Positions 1 through 6,236 of a DNA stretch of 8,270 nucleotides are shown in pieces. The DNA comes from Novosphingobium sp. (GTDB lineage Bacteria > Pseudomonadota > Alphaproteobacteria > Sphingomonadales > Sphingomonadaceae). The position numbers and the translations under genes are program-made. The stretch lies in assembly GCA_028697875.1 (NCBI GenBank), contig JAQVEQ010000129.1:1-8270 (forward strand). Direction: 5' to 3'. A model generated the notes under the pieces. The model had not been told where the DNA came from, searched no databases, and was given only the letters and a program-made list of their open reading frames with translations. Positions within the stretch are counted from its first letter, which is position 1. Every line of letters begins with the position of its first letter.

Positions 1-529
1 CGGTCAGTTCGGCCGTGATTTCGCCACGCGGGACGGACGGCGGCTGATGATCGTGGCGATCCCGCGCAAGCAGTGGATCGGCCTGATCGCACTGCTCGGA
101 CTGGCCGAGGCGGTGGCGGCGCTGGAGGCGCGGCTCGGCGTCTCGTTCACCGGGGACGAAGGCGCGCGCTTTACCCATCGCGCGGCGCTGGTCCCCCTGT
201 TCGCCGGGGCGATCGCGGAATGGACCGCTGCCGATCTGGGTGCCGCGCTCGACAAGGCGGGGCTGTGCTGGTCCCATTACCGCCCGGTGTCGGAAGCGGT
301 GGCGGACGGCGACGGGATGGTGCGGGGCAATCCCTTGTTCGGCCCTGCCGTCCACCCGTCCGGGACCTATCCCACACCGGGCTTCCCCGCGCAGATCGAT
401 GGCGCGCCGCGCGGGGCGCCGGGCAGCGCGCCGCGCATAGGCCAGCATACGGACGAAGTCCTCGCGACCATGCTGGGCATGGGCGATGGCGAGATCGCGC
501 GGCTTCACGACCGGGGAATTGTCGAATGA
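1..529 (+). CDS. Family III (CaiB/BaiF) CoA-transferase-type enzyme, probable mesaconyl-CoA isomerase, C-terminal part
   Basis: The gene is cut by the left edge; the frame is open from base 2 and ends in TGA at 527-529, so about 175 C-terminal residues are visible. The beginning (FGRDFATRDGRRLMIVAI, then RKQW) and the end (IGQHTDEVL, then an EIARLHDRGIVE tail) are typical of the C-terminal region of family III CoA transferases. The RDFATRDGR...RKQW style resembles 2-methylfumaryl-CoA (mesaconyl-CoA C1-C4) isomerase, which moves CoA within mesaconate. The catalytic Asp of this family lies upstream of the window and cannot be checked. The stop overlaps the start of the methylsuccinyl-CoA dehydrogenase gene (ATGA), so the two are probably translationally coupled. 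Its neighbour makes mesaconyl-CoA, which supports the isomerase reading. Family membership is secure; substrate is inferred and another acyl-CoA:carboxylate CoA-transferase is possible. Confidence 0.8.
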   Translation, partial: GQFGRDFATRDGRRLMIVAIPRKQWIGLIALLGLAEAVAALEARLGVSFTGDEGARFTHRAALVPLFAGAIAEWTAADLGAALDKAGLCWSHYRPVSEAVADGDGMVRGNPLFGPAVHPSGTYPTPGFPAQIDGAPRGAPGSAPRIGQHTDEVLATMLGMGDGEIARLHDRGIVE

Positions 530-2202
530 CCGGGGCCCTTGCCCGGTGCGGAGAGCATGAGATGCATGAAGGACACCTGCTGAACGATGCGCGGGCGGCA
601 GCCGCTGCGGCGCAAGGCTATCTCGCGGCGGTACGCAGCGCACTGCTCGACCGGGTGGGCGGCGCAGGCAGGGTATCGGCGGCGGCGCTGAACGAACACC
701 AGCACGTGGCGCACGGCTTCGCCTGGGCGGCGACAGTCGCGGAAGGATTGACGGCGCTGGCCGCCTGGGCGGATCGCCTGGCCGGTGCAGGCCGCTTCGG
801 CGAGACCGAAGCGCTGGTGCTCCGCATCGGTTTCGGCGAATACCTGTCCCAGCTCGGTTCCGCGATCGCGATGAGCCAGAACGAGTACTTCCGGCCCGCC
901 GACCTGGGGCTGGCGGAGGCGGTCCGGACGCTGCTGGCGACCCCGGCGGTCGCCGCGCTGGTGGCCGGGGGCAGCACCCCCGAAACCCGCCGGGTGCTGG
1001 CAGGTCATTTGCGCGAAGGGCGCATGCCCGACGAACATCTCGACGAAACGCTCGACATGGTGCGCGATCAGTTTCGCGCTTTCGCGCGCGAACGCATCGC
1101 CCCCAACGCCCATGCCTGGCACTTGCAGGACGAACTGGTGCCCGATGCCGTCGTTGCCGAAATGGGCGCATTGGGCGTGTTCGGCGTGTGCATCGATCCG
1201 GAGTATGGCGGGCTGGGGCTGGGCAAGCTGGCCCTGTGCGTGGTGTCGGAAGAACTCAGCCGCGGATGGCTGGCGACGGGGTCGCTCGGCACGCGGTCCG
1301 AAATCGCCGGCGAGCTGATCGCCGCCAACGGCACGCCGGAACAGAAGCGGCGCTGGCTTCCGGGGATCGCGGCGGGGACGATCCTGCCCACGGCCGTCTT
1401 CACCGAGCCCGATGTCGGGTCCGATCTCGCCTCGCTCAAGACGCGGGCCAGCCGCACCGGGGACGGGGAGTGGAGCGTTTCCGGCGCGAAGAACTGGATT
1501 ACCCATGCCGCGCGCAGCGACCTGATGACGATCCTGGCGCGCACCGACAAGGATGCGCCGGGCCATGCGGGGCTCTCCATCCTGCTCGCAGCCAAGCAGC
1601 GCCCGGCAGATGGCGCGGCCTTTCCGGACGCCGGGCTGGAAGGCAGCGAGATCGCAGTGCTCGGCTATCGTGGGATGAAGGAATATGCCCTGAGTTTCGA
1701 GGATTTCCGGGTCGAGGCCGACGGCCTGCTGGGCGCGGCGGAAGGCCAGGGTTTCCGGCAGCTCATGCACACGTTCGAAAGCGCGCGGATCCAGACGGCA
1801 GCCCGCGCGGTCGGGGTGGCATGGAACGCGTTCGATGTCGGGATGCGTTACGCGGAGGAACGCCAGCAGTTCGGGCAGCCATTGGCCGCGTTTCCCCGCG
1901 TATCCGACAAACTGGCCCTGATGCTGGTCGAAACCGTCATTGCCCGCGAGCTTTGCTATGCCGCGGCCCGGCACAAGGATTCGGGCAAGCGCTGCGACAT
2001 CGAGGCGGGAATGGCCAAGCTGCTCGGCGCCCGCGTCGCCTGGAGCAATGCCGACCAGACCGTGCAGATCCATGGCGGCAACGGCTATGCGCTCGAATAC
2101 GAGGCGAGCCGCATCCTGTGCGACGCGCGCATCCTCAGCATTTTCGAAGGCGCCGCCGAGATCCAGGCGCAAGTGATCGCCCGGGGGCTGCTCGCATCGT
2201 GA
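526..2202 (+). CDS. mcd: (2S)-methylsuccinyl-CoA dehydrogenase-like acyl-CoA dehydrogenase
   Basis: A 558-residue FAD-dependent acyl-CoA dehydrogenase, longer than the usual 380-400. Residues 1 to about 165 form an extra, largely helical N-terminal domain (NEHQHVAHGFAWAATVAEGL, then GFGEYLSQL and an AMSQNEYFRPADLGL stretch), as known for Mcd of the ethylmalonyl-CoA pathway, which oxidises (2S)-methylsuccinyl-CoA to mesaconyl-CoA. The dehydrogenase core follows: GTRSEIAGELI, the flavin-contact motif FTEPDVGSD at 292-300, then QIHGGNGYALEYEASRILCD and IFEGAAEIQ. E541 of the last motif sits at the classical catalytic-base position. The start at 526 overlaps the previous stop and has GGGGAA upstream; an in-frame ATG at 562 with GGAGAG before it is a real alternative. 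Electrons would go to ETF. The assignment rests on the N-terminal extension and remembered family resemblance; the general dehydrogenase fold is certain. Confidence 0.8.
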   Translation: MTGALARCGEHEMHEGHLLNDARAAAAAAQGYLAAVRSALLDRVGGAGRVSAAALNEHQHVAHGFAWAATVAEGLTALAAWADRLAGAGRFGETEALVLRIGFGEYLSQLGSAIAMSQNEYFRPADLGLAEAVRTLLATPAVAALVAGGSTPETRRVLAGHLREGRMPDEHLDETLDMVRDQFRAFARERIAPNAHAWHLQDELVPDAVVAEMGALGVFGVCIDPEYGGLGLGKLALCVVSEELSRGWLATGSLGTRSEIAGELIAANGTPEQKRRWLPGIAAGTILPTAVFTEPDVGSDLASLKTRASRTGDGEWSVSGAKNWITHAARSDLMTILARTDKDAPGHAGLSILLAAKQRPADGAAFPDAGLEGSEIAVLGYRGMKEYALSFEDFRVEADGLLGAAEGQGFRQLMHTFESARIQTAARAVGVAWNAFDVGMRYAEERQQFGQPLAAFPRVSDKLALMLVETVIARELCYAAARHKDSGKRCDIEAGMAKLLGARVAWSNADQTVQIHGGNGYALEYEASRILCDARILSIFEGAAEIQAQVIARGLLAS

Positions 2203-2217
2203 TCCGGGCGTGCGGGC

Positions 2218-2340
2218 CTACTGCCCCTTGAACACCGGTTCTGTTCCGGCGGCGATTTCAGCCAGCCGCGCGACCGGGCGCACCCGGTGCTCGTCCATCG
2301 GGAAATAGACCGCGCCCAGCAGTGGATGCGCCATCTCGCC
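2218..2340 (-). pseudogene. C-terminal remnant of an unrecognised protein
   Basis: Reading the minus strand down to a TAG at 2218-2220 gives a protein-like tail of about 40 residues: GEMAHPLLGAVYFPMDEHR, then VRPVARLAEIAAGTEPVFKGQ. Upstream of about 2340 the same frame stays open but turns into arginine- and proline-rich out-of-frame-looking sequence with no credible start. It therefore looks like the 3' end of a gene that lost its 5' part, convergent with mcd and 15 nt from its stop. I do not recognise the family. The stretch could also be fortuitous, because GC-rich DNA gives long open frames; the balanced composition of the tail is the only argument for it. Confidence 0.35.
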
Positions 2341-2504
2341 GGATCGGCGGGGCCGTGCCGAGGAGGGCGCCTGCGGCGGTGCCCCACGCGTTGCGCGGTG
2401 CAGCGGAACAAGGCGGAAAGCCCGGCGCTTCGTGCGGTTGCCCGCCTCGGGAATGTGAATCCTATACAGGGTTTGGCTTGCGGCTTGATCGAAGCGCCCC
2501 CACC
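2341..2504. other. Non-coding or decayed stretch between two gene remnants
   Basis: No frame on either strand gives convincing protein here. The sequence lies between the minus-strand remnant and the TonB-receptor remnant. A receptor gene would be expected to encode a hydrophobic signal peptide just before 2505, but none of the three forward frames does. The stretch therefore probably contains a deletion or insertion junction. Confidence 0.4.
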
Positions 2505-2747
2505 ATGCCGGCCCAGGCGCAGACTGCGGATTCGGCAGGCGCGACCAAGGTGTCCCAGCCGGATGAAATCATCGTGACCGCACTGCGGCGCGAACAGAAC
2601 CTGCAGGACGTGTCGGTCGCCGTGTCGACTGTCGGGGCGGAACAGCTGGAGGCGCGGCGCCTGTCCAGCGTCGATCAGCTTTCGGGCATTGCCCCCAATC
2701 TCAGCATCGTTTCCAGCCCGATAACGACATCCGGTTCTCCTCGCTGA
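2505..2747 (+). pseudogene. TonB-dependent receptor remnant (TonB box and start of plug domain)
   Basis: The frame beginning MPAQAQTADSAGATK contains PDEIIVTALRREQNLQDVSV and then STVGAEQLEARRLSSVDQL and SGIAPNLSIVSSP. This is the mature N-terminus of a TonB-dependent outer-membrane receptor: a TonB-box-like EIIVTA and the first part of the plug, of the kind abundant in sphingomonads. A stop comes after about 80 residues, whereas intact receptors have about 700-900. The missing parts are the signal-peptide core (only the AQAQ cleavage-site-like stub remains, preceded by LDRSAPT), the rest of the plug and the whole barrel. It cannot make a working receptor. The ATG at 2505 is the first in-frame Met of the recognisable part and is probably not a genuine start. 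Ligand cannot be told; nearby debris suggests an organic catabolic substrate rather than iron, which is speculative. Confidence 0.8.
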
Positions 2748-2857
2748 TGTCCAGCTAGGTACCGCCCTTGCGGCGATTGGCAAGATTAAGATTACTCTTT
2801 GTGGTGCAGTGCGATCACGCCCAGAGTCGGGCTATTTTATCTGCACGGGGAGGCAGG

Positions 2858-2885
2858 CCGGGCAAGATTCGGCTCTCCTGCCCGG
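2858..2885. repeat. Inverted repeat, 7-bp arms
   Basis: CCGGGCA and TGCCCGG arms are separated by 14 nt. No run of T follows on either strand, so it is not a typical intrinsic terminator. It may be an operator, a weak RNA hairpin, or chance in GC-rich DNA. Confidence 0.3.
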
Positions 2886-3038
2886 GAAAAGCACCTGGAT
2901 TTCCGCGAAAATCTGCGATATTGCGACGGAGGGGCATGCTTTTCCGATGCGGGGGAACGGCAGGAGAGATTGCTTCGGCAGACCTGGCTGGTCCGGGGGA
3001 AATGCCCTGACCTGTTCCTCACATCCGTGAATAGAGTT

Positions 3039-3069
3039 AATTGAGTACACTCTTGTGCCCGCATTCTAT
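3039..3069 (+). promoter_or_regulatory. Putative promoter/operator ahead of the epoxide hydrolase (AATTGAGTA-N8-TGCCC motif)
   Basis: AATTGAGTA at 3039-3047 is followed after exactly 8 nt by TGCCC at 3056-3060. The same arrangement occurs on the opposite strand at 5086-5107. Read as a sigma-70-type promoter, TTGAGT (3041-3046) and TTCTAT (3064-3069) are separated by 17 nt, a fair -35 and a weak -10. GAGT and ACTC arms around AC at 3043-3052 form a small palindrome. It lies about 130 nt upstream of the hydrolase start. Promoter function is inferred. Confidence 0.4.
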
Positions 3070-3175
3070 CGATGGCAGTTGCATGGGGGTGAAACGCGGC
3101 CTTGCTGCGGCGATTCGCGCGATAACGGATGGAGAGGGCCGGCCATGCGCTGGCTGCTGGAGGAAGAGGATTCCG

Positions 3176-4240
3176 GTGGCGGAACTTACAGAACACGAGG
3201 TGCGGACCGAAGACGGGACGATCTATGCCGTTTCCGCCGGCGAAGGGCCGGTGGTGCTGATGGTGCATGGCAATCCCGGTCTGTCCTATTCCTGGCGGCA
3301 CCAGATGCAGCCGCTCGCCGATGCGGGGTTCAAGGCAGTGGCGATCGACTGCCTCGGCTATGGACGGAGCGACAGGCCCACGGACCTTGCGCACTACGAT
3401 TCCAGCGCGGTCCACCGGCAGTTGCTGGCGGTGCTCGATCACTTCGGAGCGGATCGCGCGGCCGTGGTGGGGCAGGATTTCGGGGCCCAGTATTCCTGGA
3501 ACCTCGCGGTGCGCGCGCCGGAACGGGTCGCCGCGATCGCGGCCTGCGTCCCTTACGATTGCGATATGTCGGGCAGGGGGCTGCAGGGTTCCAATCCGCC
3601 GGACGACGGCACCGACGACAGCATGGCGATGTCGTCCGCCCGGCTGAAGCCGTCGGTCCGCTTCGCCAATATCGCGAAGAACCATTTCATCCATGTCCAT
3701 TACTATCAGGAAGCCGGTCCGGCCGAACGCGAACTGGGGCCGAACCTGCGCGAGTACATGGCGCGGATCATGTACGCGCTCTCCGGTGACGGCAATCTGA
3801 TGAGCTGGGAGGAAAAGCCGTCGGCGGGGACGGGCTATCTCGACGTGCTGGAAGAAGCGCCGCCGCTGCCGTGGCGCTGGCTGAGCGAAAGCGAATTCGA
3901 TCATTTCGTCGAGGAATACGGCCGCCTCGGCCCCGAACTGGCGCTGGTCGGGCCGCTTGCGGCCTATCGCGTCGCCGACCGCAACTGGGAAATCGGCGCG
4001 GCCTGGGCCGACCGCGACGTCATGCAGCCCGCGCTGTTCCTGTGCGGAGCCGACGATCCCGTGCTGATGATGCTCGGCGAAGATTGGGAAGGGCGGCTGC
4101 GGCGGCGCGTGCCCAATCTCACCGGCTCGGCGATCATTCCCGGCGCCGGGCACATGGTCCAGCAGGAGCAGCCGGAAGCTTTCACTCGCGCTCTGCTGGC
4201 CTTCCTCCAAGGATTGCCGCCGGGCACCTTGCCCGGATGA
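3176..4240 (+). CDS. Epoxide hydrolase family alpha/beta-hydrolase
   Basis: A 354-residue alpha/beta-hydrolase of the soluble epoxide hydrolase type, which opens epoxides to diols through a covalent ester on an Asp. Visible motifs are the oxyanion-hole HGNP at 31-34, the DCLGYGRSD segment at 58-66, and a nucleophile elbow VVGQDFGAQYSW with D101 as nucleophile. The lid has YYQEAGPAERELG (from Y176) and MYALSGDG, with YRVADRNWE around Y264. GADDPV supplies the likely acid D294, and GAGHMVQQEQPE the base H326. The usual elbow is GHDWG; here Gln and Phe replace His and Trp. The GTG at 3176 is chosen because GGAGGAAGAGGA lies just upstream and the N-terminus AELTEHEVRTEDG fits the family; an open frame upstream to 3041 does not. 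The last ten or so residues (QGLPPGTLPG) may come from fusion to the Rieske scrap that follows. All catalytic residues are present, so it looks functional; the substrate is unknown. Confidence 0.87.
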   Translation: MAELTEHEVRTEDGTIYAVSAGEGPVVLMVHGNPGLSYSWRHQMQPLADAGFKAVAIDCLGYGRSDRPTDLAHYDSSAVHRQLLAVLDHFGADRAAVVGQDFGAQYSWNLAVRAPERVAAIAACVPYDCDMSGRGLQGSNPPDDGTDDSMAMSSARLKPSVRFANIAKNHFIHVHYYQEAGPAERELGPNLREYMARIMYALSGDGNLMSWEEKPSAGTGYLDVLEEAPPLPWRWLSESEFDHFVEEYGRLGPELALVGPLAAYRVADRNWEIGAAWADRDVMQPALFLCGADDPVLMMLGEDWEGRLRRRVPNLTGSAIIPGAGHMVQQEQPEAFTRALLAFLQGLPPGTLPG

Positions 4241-4476
4241 TCGCCAATTACGATTCCCTGATGTTCATTCACAACACTCCGGTCGAGGGCGGAATTACCC
4301 AGGCCTGGACCGGTCTGATGGTGAATGTCGGCCGCGAGGTGACGGACGAGGACCGGGCCCGGGCCACGATCTACCAGAATGCGAGCCGGGCGGCCTTCGC
4401 CCAGGATTTCGACGTCTGGGTGAACAAGGCGCCGTGCAAGCAGGTGCAGCAATTGCCGACCGACGGGCCCTATATC
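4237..4476 (+). pseudogene. Internal fragment of a Rieske [2Fe-2S] oxygenase alpha subunit (KshA-like)
   Basis: From the ATG at 4237, overlapping the hydrolase stop as ATGA, the frame reads MIANYDSLMFIHNTPVEGG, ITQAWTGLMVNVGR, then DEDRARATIYQNASRAAFAQ, DFDVWVNKAPC and QQLPTDGPY. This matches the late catalytic-domain region of Rieske monooxygenases of the 3-ketosteroid 9-alpha-hydroxylase/cholesterol-desaturase style, where a WYxQFY-type ending normally follows. That ending is missing: after about 4473 the frame runs antisense through another gene until a stop at 5079. The Rieske cluster domain (CxH...CxxH) and the iron-binding 2-His-1-carboxylate residues are also missing. Homology may begin some 25 nt before 4237 (AGHLAR), inside the end of the hydrolase gene in another frame. 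The ORF is thus a double-truncated relic and the in-frame ATG is probably an internal Met codon. Confidence 0.78.
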
Positions 4477-5091
4477 CACGGCATCGCGGATCAGCCGCAT
4501 CCTCCGCGGCGTCAGGCCGCCAGCCGCTCTTTGCCTGGGACCTTTGGGTTCGCGCGCGCCAAGCGCCCGCGACAGGTCGACCACGATTGCCGAAACGAGA
4601 ATGTCGATCAGCGTGGCCGAGGCGCTCCAGCCTGCCCGGGCGAAGACGCCCCCATGGTCGGGGGCGAGCAGGGTCAGGTTGGAGAACGCGCCGAGGAAGG
4701 GGTACCCTTGGGAAAGCGGGGCGTTCTTCTTGGCAAGCCACACGCCTTGCGCGGGCGAGCCGCAGGTGTTCGCCGTCAGCGTCGCGAAAGTTTCGATCAG
4801 CGCTTCGGGGTTCGTGTTCTTGAAATCGAAGAACTCGGTCATCCCGTAAGGGACGTTGACTGTGACCGTCGATTCATTCTCCGCGAAGCCTTGCTGTTCC
4901 CGCCAGGCCGACCACGGGGTCCGGTCCTCGTTTTCCGCGATGCAGGCGGAAAACTTCATCGGCACGCCGAAGGTCTTGCAGGAAAAGCGCGAGGCCTCGC
5001 GAAAGCTTTCCCGTTCCCATTTCCGACACTTTTCGTCCCGTTGCGGGGCTGGGTTCCTCCCGATGCCCGGAATGCATGAGTGGGAGGGCAA
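4474..5091 (-). pseudogene. Regulator-like gene (possibly AraC family) lacking its C-terminal DNA-binding end
   Basis: The minus-strand frame from 5091 (a TTG) downwards encodes protein-like sequence of balanced composition: MKFSACIAENEDRTPWSAW, then VTVNVPYGMTEFFDFKNTNP, GVWLAKKNAPLSQGYPFLGA, FSNLTLLAPDHGG and ATLIDILVSAIVVDLSRALG, ending with GGLTPRRMRLIRDAVD near 4483. The last element resembles the linker and first helix that precede the two helix-turn-helix motifs of AraC-family regulators, so the N-terminal sensing part would be present and the DNA-binding part replaced by antisense Rieske sequence. The start is uncertain: ATG at 4957-4959 or a point further upstream; no strong ribosome-binding site is visible. 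The N-terminal part itself is not a family I recognise, so the AraC reading rests mainly on the C-terminal segment. That this is a real gene or former gene is more certain than its identity. Confidence 0.45.
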
Positions 5092-5107
5092 TAAGTATTA
5101 CTCAATT
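5086..5107 (-). promoter_or_regulatory. Second copy of the AATTGAGTA-N8-TGCCC motif
   Basis: On the minus strand AATTGAGTA (5107-5099) is followed after 8 nt by TGCCC (5090-5086), the same layout and spacing as at 3039-3060. It lies about 140 nt before the ATG candidate at 4959 of the truncated regulator-like gene. A shared operator or promoter element is likely; terminal inverted repeats of a mobile element are the alternative. Confidence 0.4.
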
Positions 5108-5423
5108 GATGCCGGTTGGGAAGGGGATTGCCCAAGGGACGGTCAGGGACGGGCTTCTCGAGCTGCAGGGCGCGATGAGAGTGCCGTCCTGATCGCAGGC
5201 GCGGGAAAGCCTGCACTGCCTTGTCGAAAACCAATATCCTGCACGATACTATGAATCCGGACTATTCGGTAGGATGGGAAATTGCCTGATGGGCCTTCGT
5301 CCGCTGAGCGGGGCGCACGGACTGCCGATTTCCTGAACGAATATCCCCCCTTCTCCGGTGCATTCCGCCCCTTTTGGAAAATTGATGCAGTGCACCATTT
5401 TGCGCTTCCTTTCGGAATTGAAT
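5108..5423. other. Intergenic region between the regulator-like gene and modA
   Basis: More than 300 nt without recognisable coding in any frame, of lower GC than the surrounding genes. A short near-palindrome with ATCC...GGAT ends lies around 5250-5270. Nothing resembling a tRNA, a riboswitch of known fold or an insertion-sequence end was seen. Confidence 0.55.
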
Positions 5424-5449
5424 GACATATACTTAGAAATATAGTGTTC
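5424..5449 (+). promoter_or_regulatory. Putative ModE-type operator overlapping the modA promoter
   Basis: ATATA (5427-5431), 7 nt, ATATA (5439-5443), flanked by AC and GT, resembles the layout of the E. coli ModE operator (TATAT, 7 nt, TACAT). The hexamer TATACT (5428-5433) inside it is a good -10 match, although the -35 is poor. Binding here would block transcription of modABC when molybdate is plentiful, and a ModE-like gene lies at the end of the cluster. The site ends 14 nt before the modA start codon, so the leader is short. Confidence 0.5.
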
Positions 5450-5463
5450 TTGGAGGCAGGCAG

Positions 5464-6231
5464 ATGTTCCGCATACTTGCGCCGGTGTGGGCGGCGTTGC
5501 TTCTCGTCCTTGGCGGGTGCTCTCCGGCGCAGGAGCAGGAAGGCCCGCTCGTGCTCGCCGCCGCCAGCTTGCAGGAATCGATGGAAGCGGCGGCGGATGC
5601 CTGGACGGCGAAGGGACATGCCAAACCGGTCCTGTCGTTTGCCGCGACGTCCGCGCTCGCGCGTCAGATCGAAGCGGGGGGCGCTGGCGATATCTTCGTC
5701 GCGGCGGACGAGAAATGGATGCGCGAGGTGGCCGGCAAGGGGCTGATCGTGCCGGATAGCCGGACCCCCTTCCTCAGCAACAGCATTGTCCTCATCGCTC
5801 CGGCGGGATCGAAAACGGATCTCGCGATCGCTCCGGGCTTTCCCCTGGCCAAGGCGCTGGAGGACGGGCGGCTTGCCATGGCGAACCCGGATGCCGTGCC
5901 CGCGGGACGCTATGGCAAGCAGGCGCTCGTTTCTCTCGGTGTCTGGGATTCGGTCGCGGACCGGATCGCGAGCGCGGAAAACGTCCGTGTCGCACTGGCG
6001 CTGGTCAGCCGGGGCGAAGCGCCGCTGGGTATCGTCTATGCGACCGATGCCAAGGCCGAACCCGGCGTGGAGGTGGCCGGTACGTTCCCTGCGGGCAGCC
6101 ATGTCCCGATCAGTTATCCGCTCGCCCGGCTCAAGACTTCGCAGAACCCCGATGCGGAGGCATTCCGCGTCTTCCTCCTCTCGCCTGAAGGCAAGGATAT
6201 CTTTCGCGGTTTCGGATTCGGTGTACGCTAG
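5464..6231 (+). CDS. modA: Molybdate ABC transporter substrate-binding protein
   Basis: A 255-residue periplasmic binding protein that captures molybdate (or tungstate) and delivers it to ModB. Ligand-site segments can be aligned with E. coli ModA: AAASLQESM with S35, FAATSALARQI with S63, NPDAVPAGRYGKQAL with A147 as the likely counterpart of A125, and GIVYATDA with Y192 as the counterpart of Y170. AGDIFVAADEKWM and the C-terminal AFRVFLLSPEGKDIFRGFGF are also family-typical. The N-terminus has a short hydrophobic core and LGGC, so C19 is probably a lipidated cysteine; classical Gram-negative ModA is soluble. The ATG is well supported by GGAGG 7 nt upstream. It is the first gene of a modABC operon, with modB starting 5 nt after its stop. 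Confidence 0.93.
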   Translation: MFRILAPVWAALLLVLGGCSPAQEQEGPLVLAAASLQESMEAAADAWTAKGHAKPVLSFAATSALARQIEAGGAGDIFVAADEKWMREVAGKGLIVPDSRTPFLSNSIVLIAPAGSKTDLAIAPGFPLAKALEDGRLAMANPDAVPAGRYGKQALVSLGVWDSVADRIASAENVRVALALVSRGEAPLGIVYATDAKAEPGVEVAGTFPAGSHVPISYPLARLKTSQNPDAEAFRVFLLSPEGKDIFRGFGFGVR

Positions 6232-6236
6232 GACGC

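Larger units (their letters stand above)
2748..3175. other. Intergenic region and 5' leader of the epoxide hydrolase gene
   Basis: About 430 nt with patches of lower GC (around 2775-2800 and 3025-3050) and no recognisable protein in any frame. It contains an inverted repeat, CCGGGCA at 2858-2864 and TGCCCGG at 2879-2885 (14-nt loop, no T-tract), and the AATTGAGTA...TGCCC motif at 3039-3060. A frame in phase with the hydrolase is open back to 3041, but the residues before 3176 do not resemble the family. Confidence 0.6.

Noticed and set aside
1068..2172. Long open frames opposite and overlapping the acyl-CoA dehydrogenase, including a 555-residue minus-strand one
   Set aside because: They are rich in Arg, Ala, Gly and Pro, carry no family motif, and lie over a gene whose motifs are continuous; such shadows are usual in GC-rich coding DNA.
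2837..4210. 457-residue open frame on the minus strand across the epoxide hydrolase
   Set aside because: It has no recognisable motif or sensible start and is antisense to a well-supported gene.
4477..5079. Forward extension of the Rieske frame to a 281-residue protein from 4237
   Set aside because: After about 4476 the residues are Arg/Gly-rich and antisense to the better-composed regulator-like frame; it is treated as read-through, not as a protein domain.
3037..5109. A transposable element bounded by the two AATTGAGTA copies
   Set aside because: There is no transposase between them, no target-site duplication is apparent outside, and the similarity is short; a shared regulatory motif is the simpler view, although the idea is kept as an alternative.
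5108..5463. A molybdenum-cofactor riboswitch before modA
   Set aside because: The likely transcript start leaves a leader far too short, and no extended conserved fold is visible upstream.
5143..6102. 319-residue minus-strand open frame over modA
   Set aside because: It has out-of-frame composition and lies opposite modA, whose binding-site residues are all in place.
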